The position numbers and the translations under genes were made by a program. From Bergeyella sp. (GTDB lineage: Bacteria > Bacteroidota > Bacteroidia > Flavobacteriales > Weeksellaceae): a stretch of 64,000 nt of DNA. Numbering within the stretch: the stretch's first letter is position 1; the number at the start of each line of letters is the position of its first letter. The notes below the pieces were generated by a model. That model was not told where the DNA came from. It saw only the letters and a list, made by a program, of their open reading frames with translations, and did not search any database. The stretch spans positions 1-64,000 of the forward strand of contig SZYB01000001.1 in assembly GCA_030263285.1 (NCBI GenBank), written 5' to 3'. This document shows, piece after piece, positions 37,070 through 45,600 of the stretch.

Positions 37070-37967
37070 ATCGTATTTGGCAAAAACCCAATTTCTGTTT
37101 CACTGTCACTTCAAGATTAAAATACCTTGCCAGTATGGTGAAATACTTTTGGATGAATGTTTTGATTTACTGGATACAATTGACTGTAATTATAATTCTT
37201 ATCGGCAGGGTTCCTATTTCCACCGGATCAACCAAAACGCGGGTCAATGGGTGCCCATTGATGAAGATTGTTTTTTTATACTTAGGAAAACACTTTTGGT
37301 ATCAGAATGCACGGGAGGTGCCTATAATATAGGCTGTACGCCGCTTTTGCGCTTATGGGGATTTTACCGTACAGACCATCGACATATTCCGAGTGATAAC
37401 GATATAAAGAAATTACTGGCGAAAATTGACTACCGTTCCATTGAACTGGAAGGAGAAAGAGTTCGCATTTCCGCAGACCAAGAGCTGATTACAGGATCGT
37501 TTATAAAATCTTTTGCCGTTGATAGGCTTGTAGATTTTTTGAAGAGCAAAGGGGTCTCTGATGCTGTTATTAATGCAGGGGGGAGTACAATTTTTGGTAT
37601 CAATGACAGTAAACACAAGTCATGGAAGGTAAATATACCAGGGCTGGATCATCTTAATATAGCCTCGCATCAGACGGTTATCCGTAACCAGTGTTTTAGT
37701 CTTTCGGCACGGTCAAATCAACCTATTCTCGTTCGGGGTAGAGAGTATGGTCATATACTCGATTCAAGTACGGGATATCCTGCTTCCACTTTACAGGTAG
37801 GGGTATGGAGTGATAAAGCATTTTTGGGTGATGTACTTTCAACCGCCATATTTTGTGTAGGACAGAATAAACTAGAAAATACGTTGGAACGGTTGAGGTC
37901 TGAATTCAGATTCGACTATTATCGGATAGAAGAAAACGGAACTAAAACGACTAATCTATGCTTTTGA
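37038..37967 (+). CDS. divergent ApbE-family FAD:protein FMN transferase
   Basis: ApbE attaches FMN to Thr or Ser of target proteins such as RnfD, RnfG and NqrB/C. Family segments appear in order over 309 residues: NYNSYRQGSYFHRIN, CTPLLRLWGFYR, FIKSFAVDRLVDFL (the AKGYAVD motif), VINAGGSTIFG, GHILDSSTGYPA (the HILDPxTG motif with its His) and LGDVLSTAIFCVG (metal-binding Asp and Thr). Several otherwise conserved positions are changed: Asp before the LWGF motif is Asn, GG of the GGIAKG motif is GS, Pro in HILDP is Ser. There is no export signal, whereas ApbE serving Rnf complexes is usually periplasmic. It overlaps both neighbours and so is coupled to rnfC. Confidence 0.82.
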   Translation: MTMRTLQKACKSYLAKTQFLFHCHFKIKIPCQYGEILLDECFDLLDTIDCNYNSYRQGSYFHRINQNAGQWVPIDEDCFFILRKTLLVSECTGGAYNIGCTPLLRLWGFYRTDHRHIPSDNDIKKLLAKIDYRSIELEGERVRISADQELITGSFIKSFAVDRLVDFLKSKGVSDAVINAGGSTIFGINDSKHKSWKVNIPGLDHLNIASHQTVIRNQCFSLSARSNQPILVRGREYGHILDSSTGYPASTLQVGVWSDKAFLGDVLSTAIFCVGQNKLENTLERLRSEFRFDYYRIEENGTKTTNLCF

Positions 37968-39211
37968 TCCCCTCCAAAAAGAAAAAGACTCGACATTGTG
38001 CTGTCGAAACCATTAGAGATCCGAGAGATTTTTATCTGCCTCTGGATGCGTACCGAGGTACGTTGGAGCCCATTGTTGAGCTGGGTCAAAAAATACGTAA
38101 ATACCAATGCGTGGCACATCTGGAAGGAACGTTTGCAACCCGACTTCACGCACCTGTTTCAGGGAGGATAAAAGCGTTTGTTTTGATAGACGGGAAGCAG
38201 TATATCCATTTGGAAAACGACTTCAAAGATCTAGAGATGGCTGTTTCGTCTCTGGACACAACAAAACTGACGGTAGAAGGTTTTTCTGAAATTCTTGCAC
38301 AACTGGGCATTGAGGGGTCCGGAGGCTCCCGCTTTCCTACCCAGATGAAATACCGAGTAAAAGAGGGTCGTATCGAAACGTTGATTTTCAACGGAGTTGA
38401 GTGTGAGCCTTATCTAAGTGCCGACACTGTCCTAATGAAAGAGAAAGGAGAGGAATTGCTTAGGGCAGCTCAGCTTGTCCAAAGTGTTTTAAAGGCGCGT
38501 CGGGTCATATTTGTTATCGAAAAGCAGAATAGTGATGTCAGGATAATTTTGGATAATGAGGCAAAAAAGCTAGGCATTCCTGTAGAGTTCTGTATGGTCT
38601 CTAACACCTACCCACAGGGTGGAGAACTTCAGGTGATCAGATCGGTTACCGGACTTGAATTAAAAAAAGGTGAAATTCCTGGTTTGTACGGAATACTGCT
38701 CAACAATGTGGGAACGTTGTGGGCTATTTATCGGGGGATATTTGAAGGTAAACCCTATACTGAAAGGGTATTGACCATTTCGGGGAATCAGAGTACAGGG
38801 CAGGGGAATTATTGGGTAAAGATAGGGACGCCTGTTTCTCATTTGTTGAACGAAGCTCAAAATAAATTTGACGTGGAGGGATGTTTAGTCGTGTTGGGCG
38901 GAGCCATGATGGGAAAAGCTGTATTCTCCCTTTCTACTGGTGTTAATAAGGGTTCGGGGGGGCTCCTTCTCCTGAAAAAACAAAAGAAAGCAGCACTGAA
39001 CTGCATCAAATGTGGCGCATGTGTTGATGTCTGTCCGCAGCGGCTGATGCCGCTGGAATTCGTGAGGCATGTCGAAAACAAAAGTGTGGGTTTGCTAAGG
39101 GCTTTTTACTTGCAAAACTGTATCGAATGTGGTGCTTGTGCCTACGTTTGCCCTAGTCATGTTCCCTTGATGGAGAATATATTTAAAGGAAAAAACATGT
39201 TGTCATCATGA
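37958..39211 (+). CDS. RnfC-type NADH:electron-transfer subunit
   Basis: RnfC oxidises NADH with FMN and passes electrons through 4Fe-4S clusters to membrane partners. The 417-residue protein keeps the flavin/NADH site (EGSGGSRFPTQMKYR; FNGVECEPYLSAD; YPQGGELQVIRSVTG; NVGTLWAIYRGI) and two ferredoxin motifs near the C-terminus, CIKCGACVDVCP and CIECGACAYVCP. It is somewhat shorter than full Rnf relatives. It starts inside the ApbE-like gene (10-base overlap) and its stop overlaps the rnfD start (ATGA), so all three are translationally coupled. rnfA, B, E and G are not present. Confidence 0.92.
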   Translation: MLLIPSKKKKTRHCAVETIRDPRDFYLPLDAYRGTLEPIVELGQKIRKYQCVAHLEGTFATRLHAPVSGRIKAFVLIDGKQYIHLENDFKDLEMAVSSLDTTKLTVEGFSEILAQLGIEGSGGSRFPTQMKYRVKEGRIETLIFNGVECEPYLSADTVLMKEKGEELLRAAQLVQSVLKARRVIFVIEKQNSDVRIILDNEAKKLGIPVEFCMVSNTYPQGGELQVIRSVTGLELKKGEIPGLYGILLNNVGTLWAIYRGIFEGKPYTERVLTISGNQSTGQGNYWVKIGTPVSHLLNEAQNKFDVEGCLVVLGGAMMGKAVFSLSTGVNKGSGGLLLLKKQKKAALNCIKCGACVDVCPQRLMPLEFVRHVENKSVGLLRAFYLQNCIECGACAYVCPSHVPLMENIFKGKNMLSS

Positions 39212-40293
39212 GTCTGCATCCACACATAAAGCCTCGTTTTAATAGCACGCAGTTGGTAATGTTCGATGTACTTATTGCTCTGTTTCCTGTACTTATTGTT
39301 GGGTGGATGGCTTACGGAAAAATTTTACTTGTGCAGCTGGGCGTGGCACTGGGATCGGCACTGGTAACAGATTTTGTATTCTCGTCAGTTTTTTTGAAAA
39401 AATACGACAGCGTTTTGGACGGATCTTCGGTTGTAACTGCTATTTTATTGGTCTGCACACTTGCCCCTCTCACGCCTTGGTATGTCGTGTCTTTTGGTGC
39501 TTTTTCTGCTATACTTTTGGGTAAGATCGTATGGGGAGGACTCGGAAAAAACCGCTTTAATCCCGCGTTGGTGGGACGTGAATTTATGTCGGTGTTTTTT
39601 ACCGCCGCAATGACCTCACCAATGCTTTGGAAATCAGGCGACCTGATACGTCAGGAGACGGTCAATCTATTTCATGGAATGGCTTCTCCCTATGTTTCCA
39701 AATATTTGTCAGCAGTGATTTACAAGACCGATGGTGCAATGGGCGAATACTCTATTTTGGCCATTTTCATCGGAGGATTATATCTTCTCTTCCGCAGCCG
39801 AATATCGTGGCATATTCCTTTGTCATTGCTATTGACTTGGTCTGTCCTAAGCTGGATAAATGGCACAGCGGGTACGCAGTATTCTGTTGCGGGTATCCTG
39901 TTGGGAACCGTTTTTATGGCTACCGATATGCCCTCAAGTCCTACCACACCAAATGGAAAATTGTTTTATGGAGTAATGACCGGTGTCTGTCTCTTTATCT
40001 TTATCAAAGAAGGGATACGTTTTGAGTATATGTCCTTTTCCATTCTTTTGATGAATGGCTTTGCAGATAGGATAAGCATGGTATTTAATCCCAGAGCTTG
40101 GGGCGAAAAACAAGACTATAAGCGAAAAATGGAGGAGGTATTTGTATTGACATTAAAAATTCTGACGGTATCATTTGCTGTTCTTACACTGTATCGGTAC
40201 GGATGGATAAACTATGTCGTTTTTACCTATATGATTTATATCGTTTTTAAGTTTAATTTTTCATTTGCTCAAGCAGTCAATAAATATGTTTAA
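39208..40293 (+). CDS. RnfD-type membrane subunit, atypical flavinylation site
   Basis: RnfD is a multi-helix membrane protein that normally carries covalent FMN on its outer side. The 361 residues contain the family segments GGLGKNRFNPALVGREF, GEYSILAIFIGGLYLL and FMATDMPSSPTTPNGKLFYG plus about nine hydrophobic helices. In relatives the segment between these carries a D-x-x-SGAT motif whose Thr holds FMN. Here the corresponding stretch is GDLIRQETVNLF: a Thr (Thr151) stands at the aligned position but SGA is replaced by RQE. So FMN attachment is plausible but not assured. The 4-base overlap with rnfC indicates coupled translation. Confidence 0.88.
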   Translation: MSLHPHIKPRFNSTQLVMFDVLIALFPVLIVGWMAYGKILLVQLGVALGSALVTDFVFSSVFLKKYDSVLDGSSVVTAILLVCTLAPLTPWYVVSFGAFSAILLGKIVWGGLGKNRFNPALVGREFMSVFFTAAMTSPMLWKSGDLIRQETVNLFHGMASPYVSKYLSAVIYKTDGAMGEYSILAIFIGGLYLLFRSRISWHIPLSLLLTWSVLSWINGTAGTQYSVAGILLGTVFMATDMPSSPTTPNGKLFYGVMTGVCLFIFIKEGIRFEYMSFSILLMNGFADRISMVFNPRAWGEKQDYKRKMEEVFVLTLKILTVSFAVLTLYRYGWINYVVFTYMIYIVFKFNFSFAQAVNKYV

Positions 40294-40317
40294 TAAAAAA
40301 ATAAGAGTTCAGCAGAT

Positions 40318-40992
40318 ATGTCCGAAAACAAAAAAATGAGTAGATCTTCCTTTCTGGGGGTGTTGGGAGTACTTGGCACAGTGCCGTTGTTAACTGCGGG
40401 TTGTAAAGAAAAAAAAATTGAACGTGTGGTATATAAAGGGGGGAACAAGGAGGCTATCCTCAACAATATACTGACCCGAAGGGCGATCCGAAAGTATACA
40501 GATCAGGAGGTTGCGCAGGAGATGCTTGATACGGTGATGAGGTGTGCTATTTTCGCCCCCAGTGCTACCAATGCCCAGCCTTGGGAGGTGAGAGTGATCC
40601 GAAATCAGGATATCCTAACGGAGATAAATGAACGGTGGAGAAAAACGGCTGCAAAGAAAGACACTGCCCTTGCCCGTGATCTGGAATTCAGTGTGTTTCA
40701 CCATGCCCCGGTACTTATCGTAATAGCAGGCGATTCCAAAAATCCAAAAGCCAGAGTGGACGTGGGGATCATGCTGCAGACTATATTGCTTAGCGCTCAT
40801 GGACTGGGTCTGGGGACGTGCCCGATAGGAATGTTGATCCCCCCGTTAACCCTTCCCGAAAATCGGGATATCATAAAATTACTCAATATTCCGGAAGGAT
40901 ATGAAGTCATGGGGAATGTAGCTTTGGGATATCCCGATGAAAGTCCAGAAGCCCCAGTCAGGTTCAGCGATAAGGTGAAATATATAGTGTAG
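40318..40992 (+). CDS. nitroreductase-family lipoprotein
   Basis: The protein belongs to the FMN-dependent nitroreductase fold (ILTRRAIRKYTDQEV; FAPSATNAQPWEVRVI; DVGIMLQTILLSAHGLGLGT; GNVALGYPDESPEAP), 224 residues. Unusually it has an export signal, SRSSFLGVLGVLGTVPLL, ending in lipobox LTAGC (Cys29). The S-R-S-S-F-L start resembles a Tat motif with one arginine missing. Most nitroreductases are cytosolic and use NAD(P)H. An exported one would need another electron source, which the coupled RnfC/RnfD genes 24 bases upstream could provide. The substrate is unknown; quinone, flavin or nitro compounds are possible. Confidence 0.85.
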   Translation: MSENKKMSRSSFLGVLGVLGTVPLLTAGCKEKKIERVVYKGGNKEAILNNILTRRAIRKYTDQEVAQEMLDTVMRCAIFAPSATNAQPWEVRVIRNQDILTEINERWRKTAAKKDTALARDLEFSVFHHAPVLIVIAGDSKNPKARVDVGIMLQTILLSAHGLGLGTCPIGMLIPPLTLPENRDIIKLLNIPEGYEVMGNVALGYPDESPEAPVRFSDKVKYIV

Positions 40993-41163
40993 CAAAATGT
41001 GGATTATTAGGCATTGTTGGAAGGGCAGGGGATGTTCCGGTTGATGGGGTTTCTTTCTATATTGTGAGGACATTCAAAAATGATAAGGCTGTTTGTGATT
41101 TCATAGATTTATAAGAATTGAATTATTACAGAATTTCCCTTTTATTCATGGGGGAATATTCTT

Positions 41164-41171
41164 TACATTTG
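41164..41171 (+). promoter_or_regulatory. putative -7 element of purB
   Basis: TACATTTG, identical to the rpsU -7 element, lies 17 bases before the purB ATG. The -33 region has TTTC but no TTTG. Confidence 0.45.
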
Positions 41172-41188
41172 TGTTCTAAAATGGAACT

Positions 41189-42616
41189 ATGGATTCTTAT
41201 AAAAATCCCTTAGAGGAACGGTATTCCAGCAAAGAAATGCTTTATAATTTTTCTCCCGACAAAAAATTCAAAACATGGCGAAAATTGTGGATCGCTTTGG
41301 CAGAAATAGAAAAAGAGCTGGGGTTGGGTATATCCCAAGAGCAAATAGATGAGTTGAAATCCCAAGCAGAAAATATAGATTATGATAAAGCTGCGGAATA
41401 TGAAAAAAAGTTTCGTCATGATGTGATGGCACATGTATATGCGTATGGGGAAGTGGCCCCCAAGGCAAAAGGTATTATTCACTTAGGGGCGACATCGGCT
41501 TTTGTGGGAGATAATACCGATCTCATACAGATGAGGGACGGTTTGCTCATTATTCAAAGGCAGCTGGTAAATGTCATAAAAAAACTGTCTGATTTCGCCC
41601 TAAAGTATAAGGATCTTCCCACATTGGGTTTTACCCACTTTCAGCCTGCTCAACTTACTACGGTGGGCAAGAGGGCTACCCTATGGCTTCAGTCCCTTAT
41701 TTTGGATTTTGAAGAGTTAGACTTTTTTTTGGAGACCTTAAGATTTCGTGGAGTGAAGGGCACAACAGGTACGGCGGCCAGTTTTTTGGAGCTCTTTAAC
41801 GGAGATTATAAAAAAGTAAAGCATCTGGAAAAAGAACTTTCCGGAAGATTTGGTTTTAGGAAAGTGTTTGGGGTTTCTGGCCAGACTTATGATCGTAAGA
41901 TTGATGCCAAGGTGGTGGCGCTTCTTTCCAACATAGCGCAGTCTGCTCATAAGTTTTCTAATGACATCAGACTCCTGCAAAACCTAAAAGAGATAGAAGA
42001 GCCTTTTGAGAAGAATCAGATAGGTTCTTCTGCTATGGCTTATAAGAGAAATCCAATGAGATCGGAGCGGATGGGGGCACTGGCAAAATATGTAGTATCG
42101 TTAGTGTCCAGTTCGGCTATGGTTTCTTCCACGCAGTGGTTTGAGCGTACACTGGATGATTCGGCAAACAAGCGCCTTACTATTCCGCAGGCGTTTTTGG
42201 TGGTAGATGCCATTTTGCTTATTTGGAACAATGTGATGGAAGGTCTTGTGGTGTACGAGAACAGAATACGGAAGCATATTATGGAAGAGTTGCCTTTTAT
42301 GGCTACAGAATACATAATCATGGAGGAGGTGAAGGCGGGTGGAGACAGGCAAGAAATTCATGAAAAGATTCGCAGGCATTCTATGGAAGCCTCCAGGAAG
42401 GTAAAAGAGGAGGGAAAGGAGAATGATTTACTTGACAGAATTATGCGGGATGCCGGTCTGAGGATGGATAAGACAAAATTGCATGAGCTAATGAATCCTA
42501 AAAATTTCATTGGTTTTGCCCCTGTTCAGACACAGGAGTTTATAGCAGATGAGGTAAGTCCTATTTTGAAGAAACATCTTTCCCTTATCGGGCTGAGGTC
42601 GGACCTAAAAGTATAA
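41189..42616 (+). CDS. purB: adenylosuccinate lyase
   Basis: PurB eliminates fumarate in two steps of purine synthesis (SAICAR to AICAR, adenylosuccinate to AMP). The 475 residues include HLGATSAFVGDNTDLI, the catalytic His region LGFTHFQPAQLTTVGKR and the lyase signature GSSAMAYKRNPMRSE with the catalytic Ser. The N-terminal helical part and length match the eukaryote-like long PurB found in Bacteroidetes. purL follows 65 bases later. Confidence 0.95.
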   Translation: MDSYKNPLEERYSSKEMLYNFSPDKKFKTWRKLWIALAEIEKELGLGISQEQIDELKSQAENIDYDKAAEYEKKFRHDVMAHVYAYGEVAPKAKGIIHLGATSAFVGDNTDLIQMRDGLLIIQRQLVNVIKKLSDFALKYKDLPTLGFTHFQPAQLTTVGKRATLWLQSLILDFEELDFFLETLRFRGVKGTTGTAASFLELFNGDYKKVKHLEKELSGRFGFRKVFGVSGQTYDRKIDAKVVALLSNIAQSAHKFSNDIRLLQNLKEIEEPFEKNQIGSSAMAYKRNPMRSERMGALAKYVVSLVSSSAMVSSTQWFERTLDDSANKRLTIPQAFLVVDAILLIWNNVMEGLVVYENRIRKHIMEELPFMATEYIIMEEVKAGGDRQEIHEKIRRHSMEASRKVKEEGKENDLLDRIMRDAGLRMDKTKLHELMNPKNFIGFAPVQTQEFIADEVSPILKKHLSLIGLRSDLKV

Positions 42617-42681
42617 AGAACGCCGTGCAGTCTTTGGGGCTGCATTTTTTTATTGAGAAAGTACAGAAACCGAATTCATTT

Positions 42682-45600
42682 ATGAAAAAGAGAATTTTTG
42701 TAGAGAAGAAAGAGAATTTTGATGTTGAGAGTAAAAAACTTCTTTGGGAAATCAGAGAGTTTTTGCCACAGGTAAAAAATATTAAAGTGTATAACATTTA
42801 CGATATTTTTGGACTGGAGGATGCGTTTTTTTCGGAGACGGTCGGGACTACATTTGTAGATCCGGTGACCGATATTTTGCATCACAAAAATCCTGCAAGA
42901 ACTTCTTTTTTTGCGATTGAATATTTACCAGGTCAGTACGATCAGCGTGCAGATTCTGCGCAGCAGTGTATAACACTGCTTACGGGCAACGAAAAGGTTT
43001 TTGTAAGAAGTGGAAGACTGGTAGAGATCTATGGAATTTTAGGAGAAGAGGAACATAAAAATTTAGAGATAATAAAGAAATTTCTTATAAACAAAGTGGA
43101 AAGCAGAGAAAAAGACCTCTCTGTTCTGGAGATATCCAAAGAGATAAAGCCCAGGCCAATACATTCCTACAAAGGGTTTATATATTTCTCACAGGAAAAG
43201 CTTAAAGATTTTTACCGGAAAGAGGGCTTTGCCTTCGGGTTTGACGACTTGGTGTTTATTCAAAAATATTTTGCCCAGGAAAGGAGAGATCCCACCGAGA
43301 CAGAGCTGAAGGTTTTGGACACGTATTGGAGCGATCATTGCAGGCACACCACTTTTGAGACCGAACTTACGGAGATTCAGTTTTTGGGGGAATATAAGGA
43401 GGTATTACAGAAGATATTTGAAGATTATAAGGCTAAGAGAGAAGAATTGGGGAGAGGAAGCAAACCGGTTTCTCTTATGGATGTTGCCACTTTGTGTGCG
43501 AGATACTTTCACAAAACAGGAAAACTAGAAAATTTAGTAGTTTCGGATGAGGTAAATGCGTGTACGGTAGAGGTAGAGGTGGAATATGATGGGAGGAAGG
43601 AGCCTTGGTATTTGCTTTTCAAAAATGAAACGCATAATCATCCTACAGAAATTGAGCCTTTTGGGGGGGCTTCTACGTGTTTGGGGGGAGCGATACGCGA
43701 TCCTCTTTCAGGCAGAGCTTTTGTCTATCAGTCCATGAGGCTTTCGGGAGCGGCAAATCCTTTAGAGTCCTTGTCAAAAACTTTACAGGGGAAATTACCA
43801 CAAAAAACAATCAGCAAACAGGCGGCGAACGGCTATTCGTCCTATGGAAACCAAATAGGGTTGGCCACCACCTGCGTGAACGAAATATACCACGAGGGCT
43901 ACAGAGCCAAGAGAATGGAAGTGGGTTTTGTGGTGGGTGCCGTGCCTAAAAAATGGGTAATAAGAGAAAAACCTGTCGCAGGAGATCTGGTTATTGTACT
44001 GGGTGGTGCCACGGGGAGAGATGGGATAGGAGGGGCAACGGGAAGTTCAAAAGAACAGGATGAAAAATCGATATATTCCCTTTCTACCGAAGTCCAGAAA
44101 GGAAATGCCGTGGAGGAGCGGAAGCTACAGCGTTTGTTTAGGAATCCGAAAGTGACCCGGCTTATAAAAAAATCCAATGATTTTGGGGCGGGTGGGGTTT
44201 CTGTAGCTATCGGAGAGATTGCAGATTCTCTGGAGATTGATCTGGATACTTTACCGCTTAAATATGGGGGGCTTAACGGTACAGAGCTCGCTATTTCAGA
44301 ATCTCAGGAGAGGATGGCGGTAGTCATTGATTCGAAAAATGAAGAACGTTTTTTTGAGCTTTGCCAAAAAGAAAATATTCAGGTTGTTCGGGCAGCAAAA
44401 GTAACTCAATCGGGAAGGATGCAAATGTTCTGGAGGGGAGAAAAAATAGTGGATCTAAGCAGAGAATTTTTGGATACAGGTGGAGTCCGAAAGACTCAGA
44501 GTGTGACGGTAAATCATCTTTGTGAGATAAAAAAAACCGCGTTTCCTCTTACAAAGGAAAATTTTGTACAGTTTCTTTCTGACAAAAATACAGCATCCCA
44601 AAAAGGACTTTTGGAGATGTTTGACTCTTCGGTGGGAGCCACTACCGTGACAATGCCCCTAGGAGGGGCATATCAACTTACAGAGATGGAGGGTAGCGTA
44701 CATACGTTTCCGGTACTTTATGCAAAGGATGTAGAGACGGTTTCTATGGCCAGCTGGGGCTTTTCTCCGGAGCTTTCTTCTCAGAATTCCCTGTTGGGCG
44801 CTGCGTATGCTGTGGTAGAAAGTGTAGCGAAGATCGTAGCGATGGGAGGAAATTATAGCAATATAAGGCTGAGTTTTCAGGAATATTTTGAAAAACTGGG
44901 AGAGGATGAAGAAAAATGGGGAAAGCCTTTGGCTTCTTTATTGGGAGCTTATGATGCACAAATGCACTTGGGTTTGGCAGCCATAGGCGGAAAAGATTCC
45001 ATGAGTGGTACGTTTCGTCATCTGAGTGTTCCTCCTACACTTATCTCTTTTGCCTGTGCACATGGGGAGAAAAAGAATATTATTTCTCCGGAGTTAAAAA
45101 AAGCAGGGAATCACATCTACCATTTTTATCATAGGGAGACGGAAAAGGGATTGCCGGATTATGAAACCCTAAAGGCTGTTTTTACCTTTATTTATGGTCA
45201 TGTAAAGACAAAAAAAATAGTTTCGGTAAAGACCATTAAGAAGGGAGGAGTGGCTGTAGCGTTGGCCAAAATGGCTTTTGGAAACAGAAAAGGTGCAGAT
45301 CTCACCCTCCCGGAGACATTTATTTTTGAAGAAAACATCGGGGGTTTTGTAGTGGAGAGCGAAGTGGAGTTATTCCATGAATCACTTACAAAAATAGGTA
45401 GAGTTACAGATTCTGATTTTTTAGAAATTAATAAAACAAAATTTTATTTGGATCCTTTGCGGGCAGCTTATGAGTCCACGTTCGAATCTTTATTTCCTAC
45501 CCGGGAAAAAGATAAAAAAATCGTTGTTCTGGATGAAAGCATACAGGGTATAAATAGAAGAAGTATAGGCATAAGGAAGCATATGATTGCCAAACCCAGA

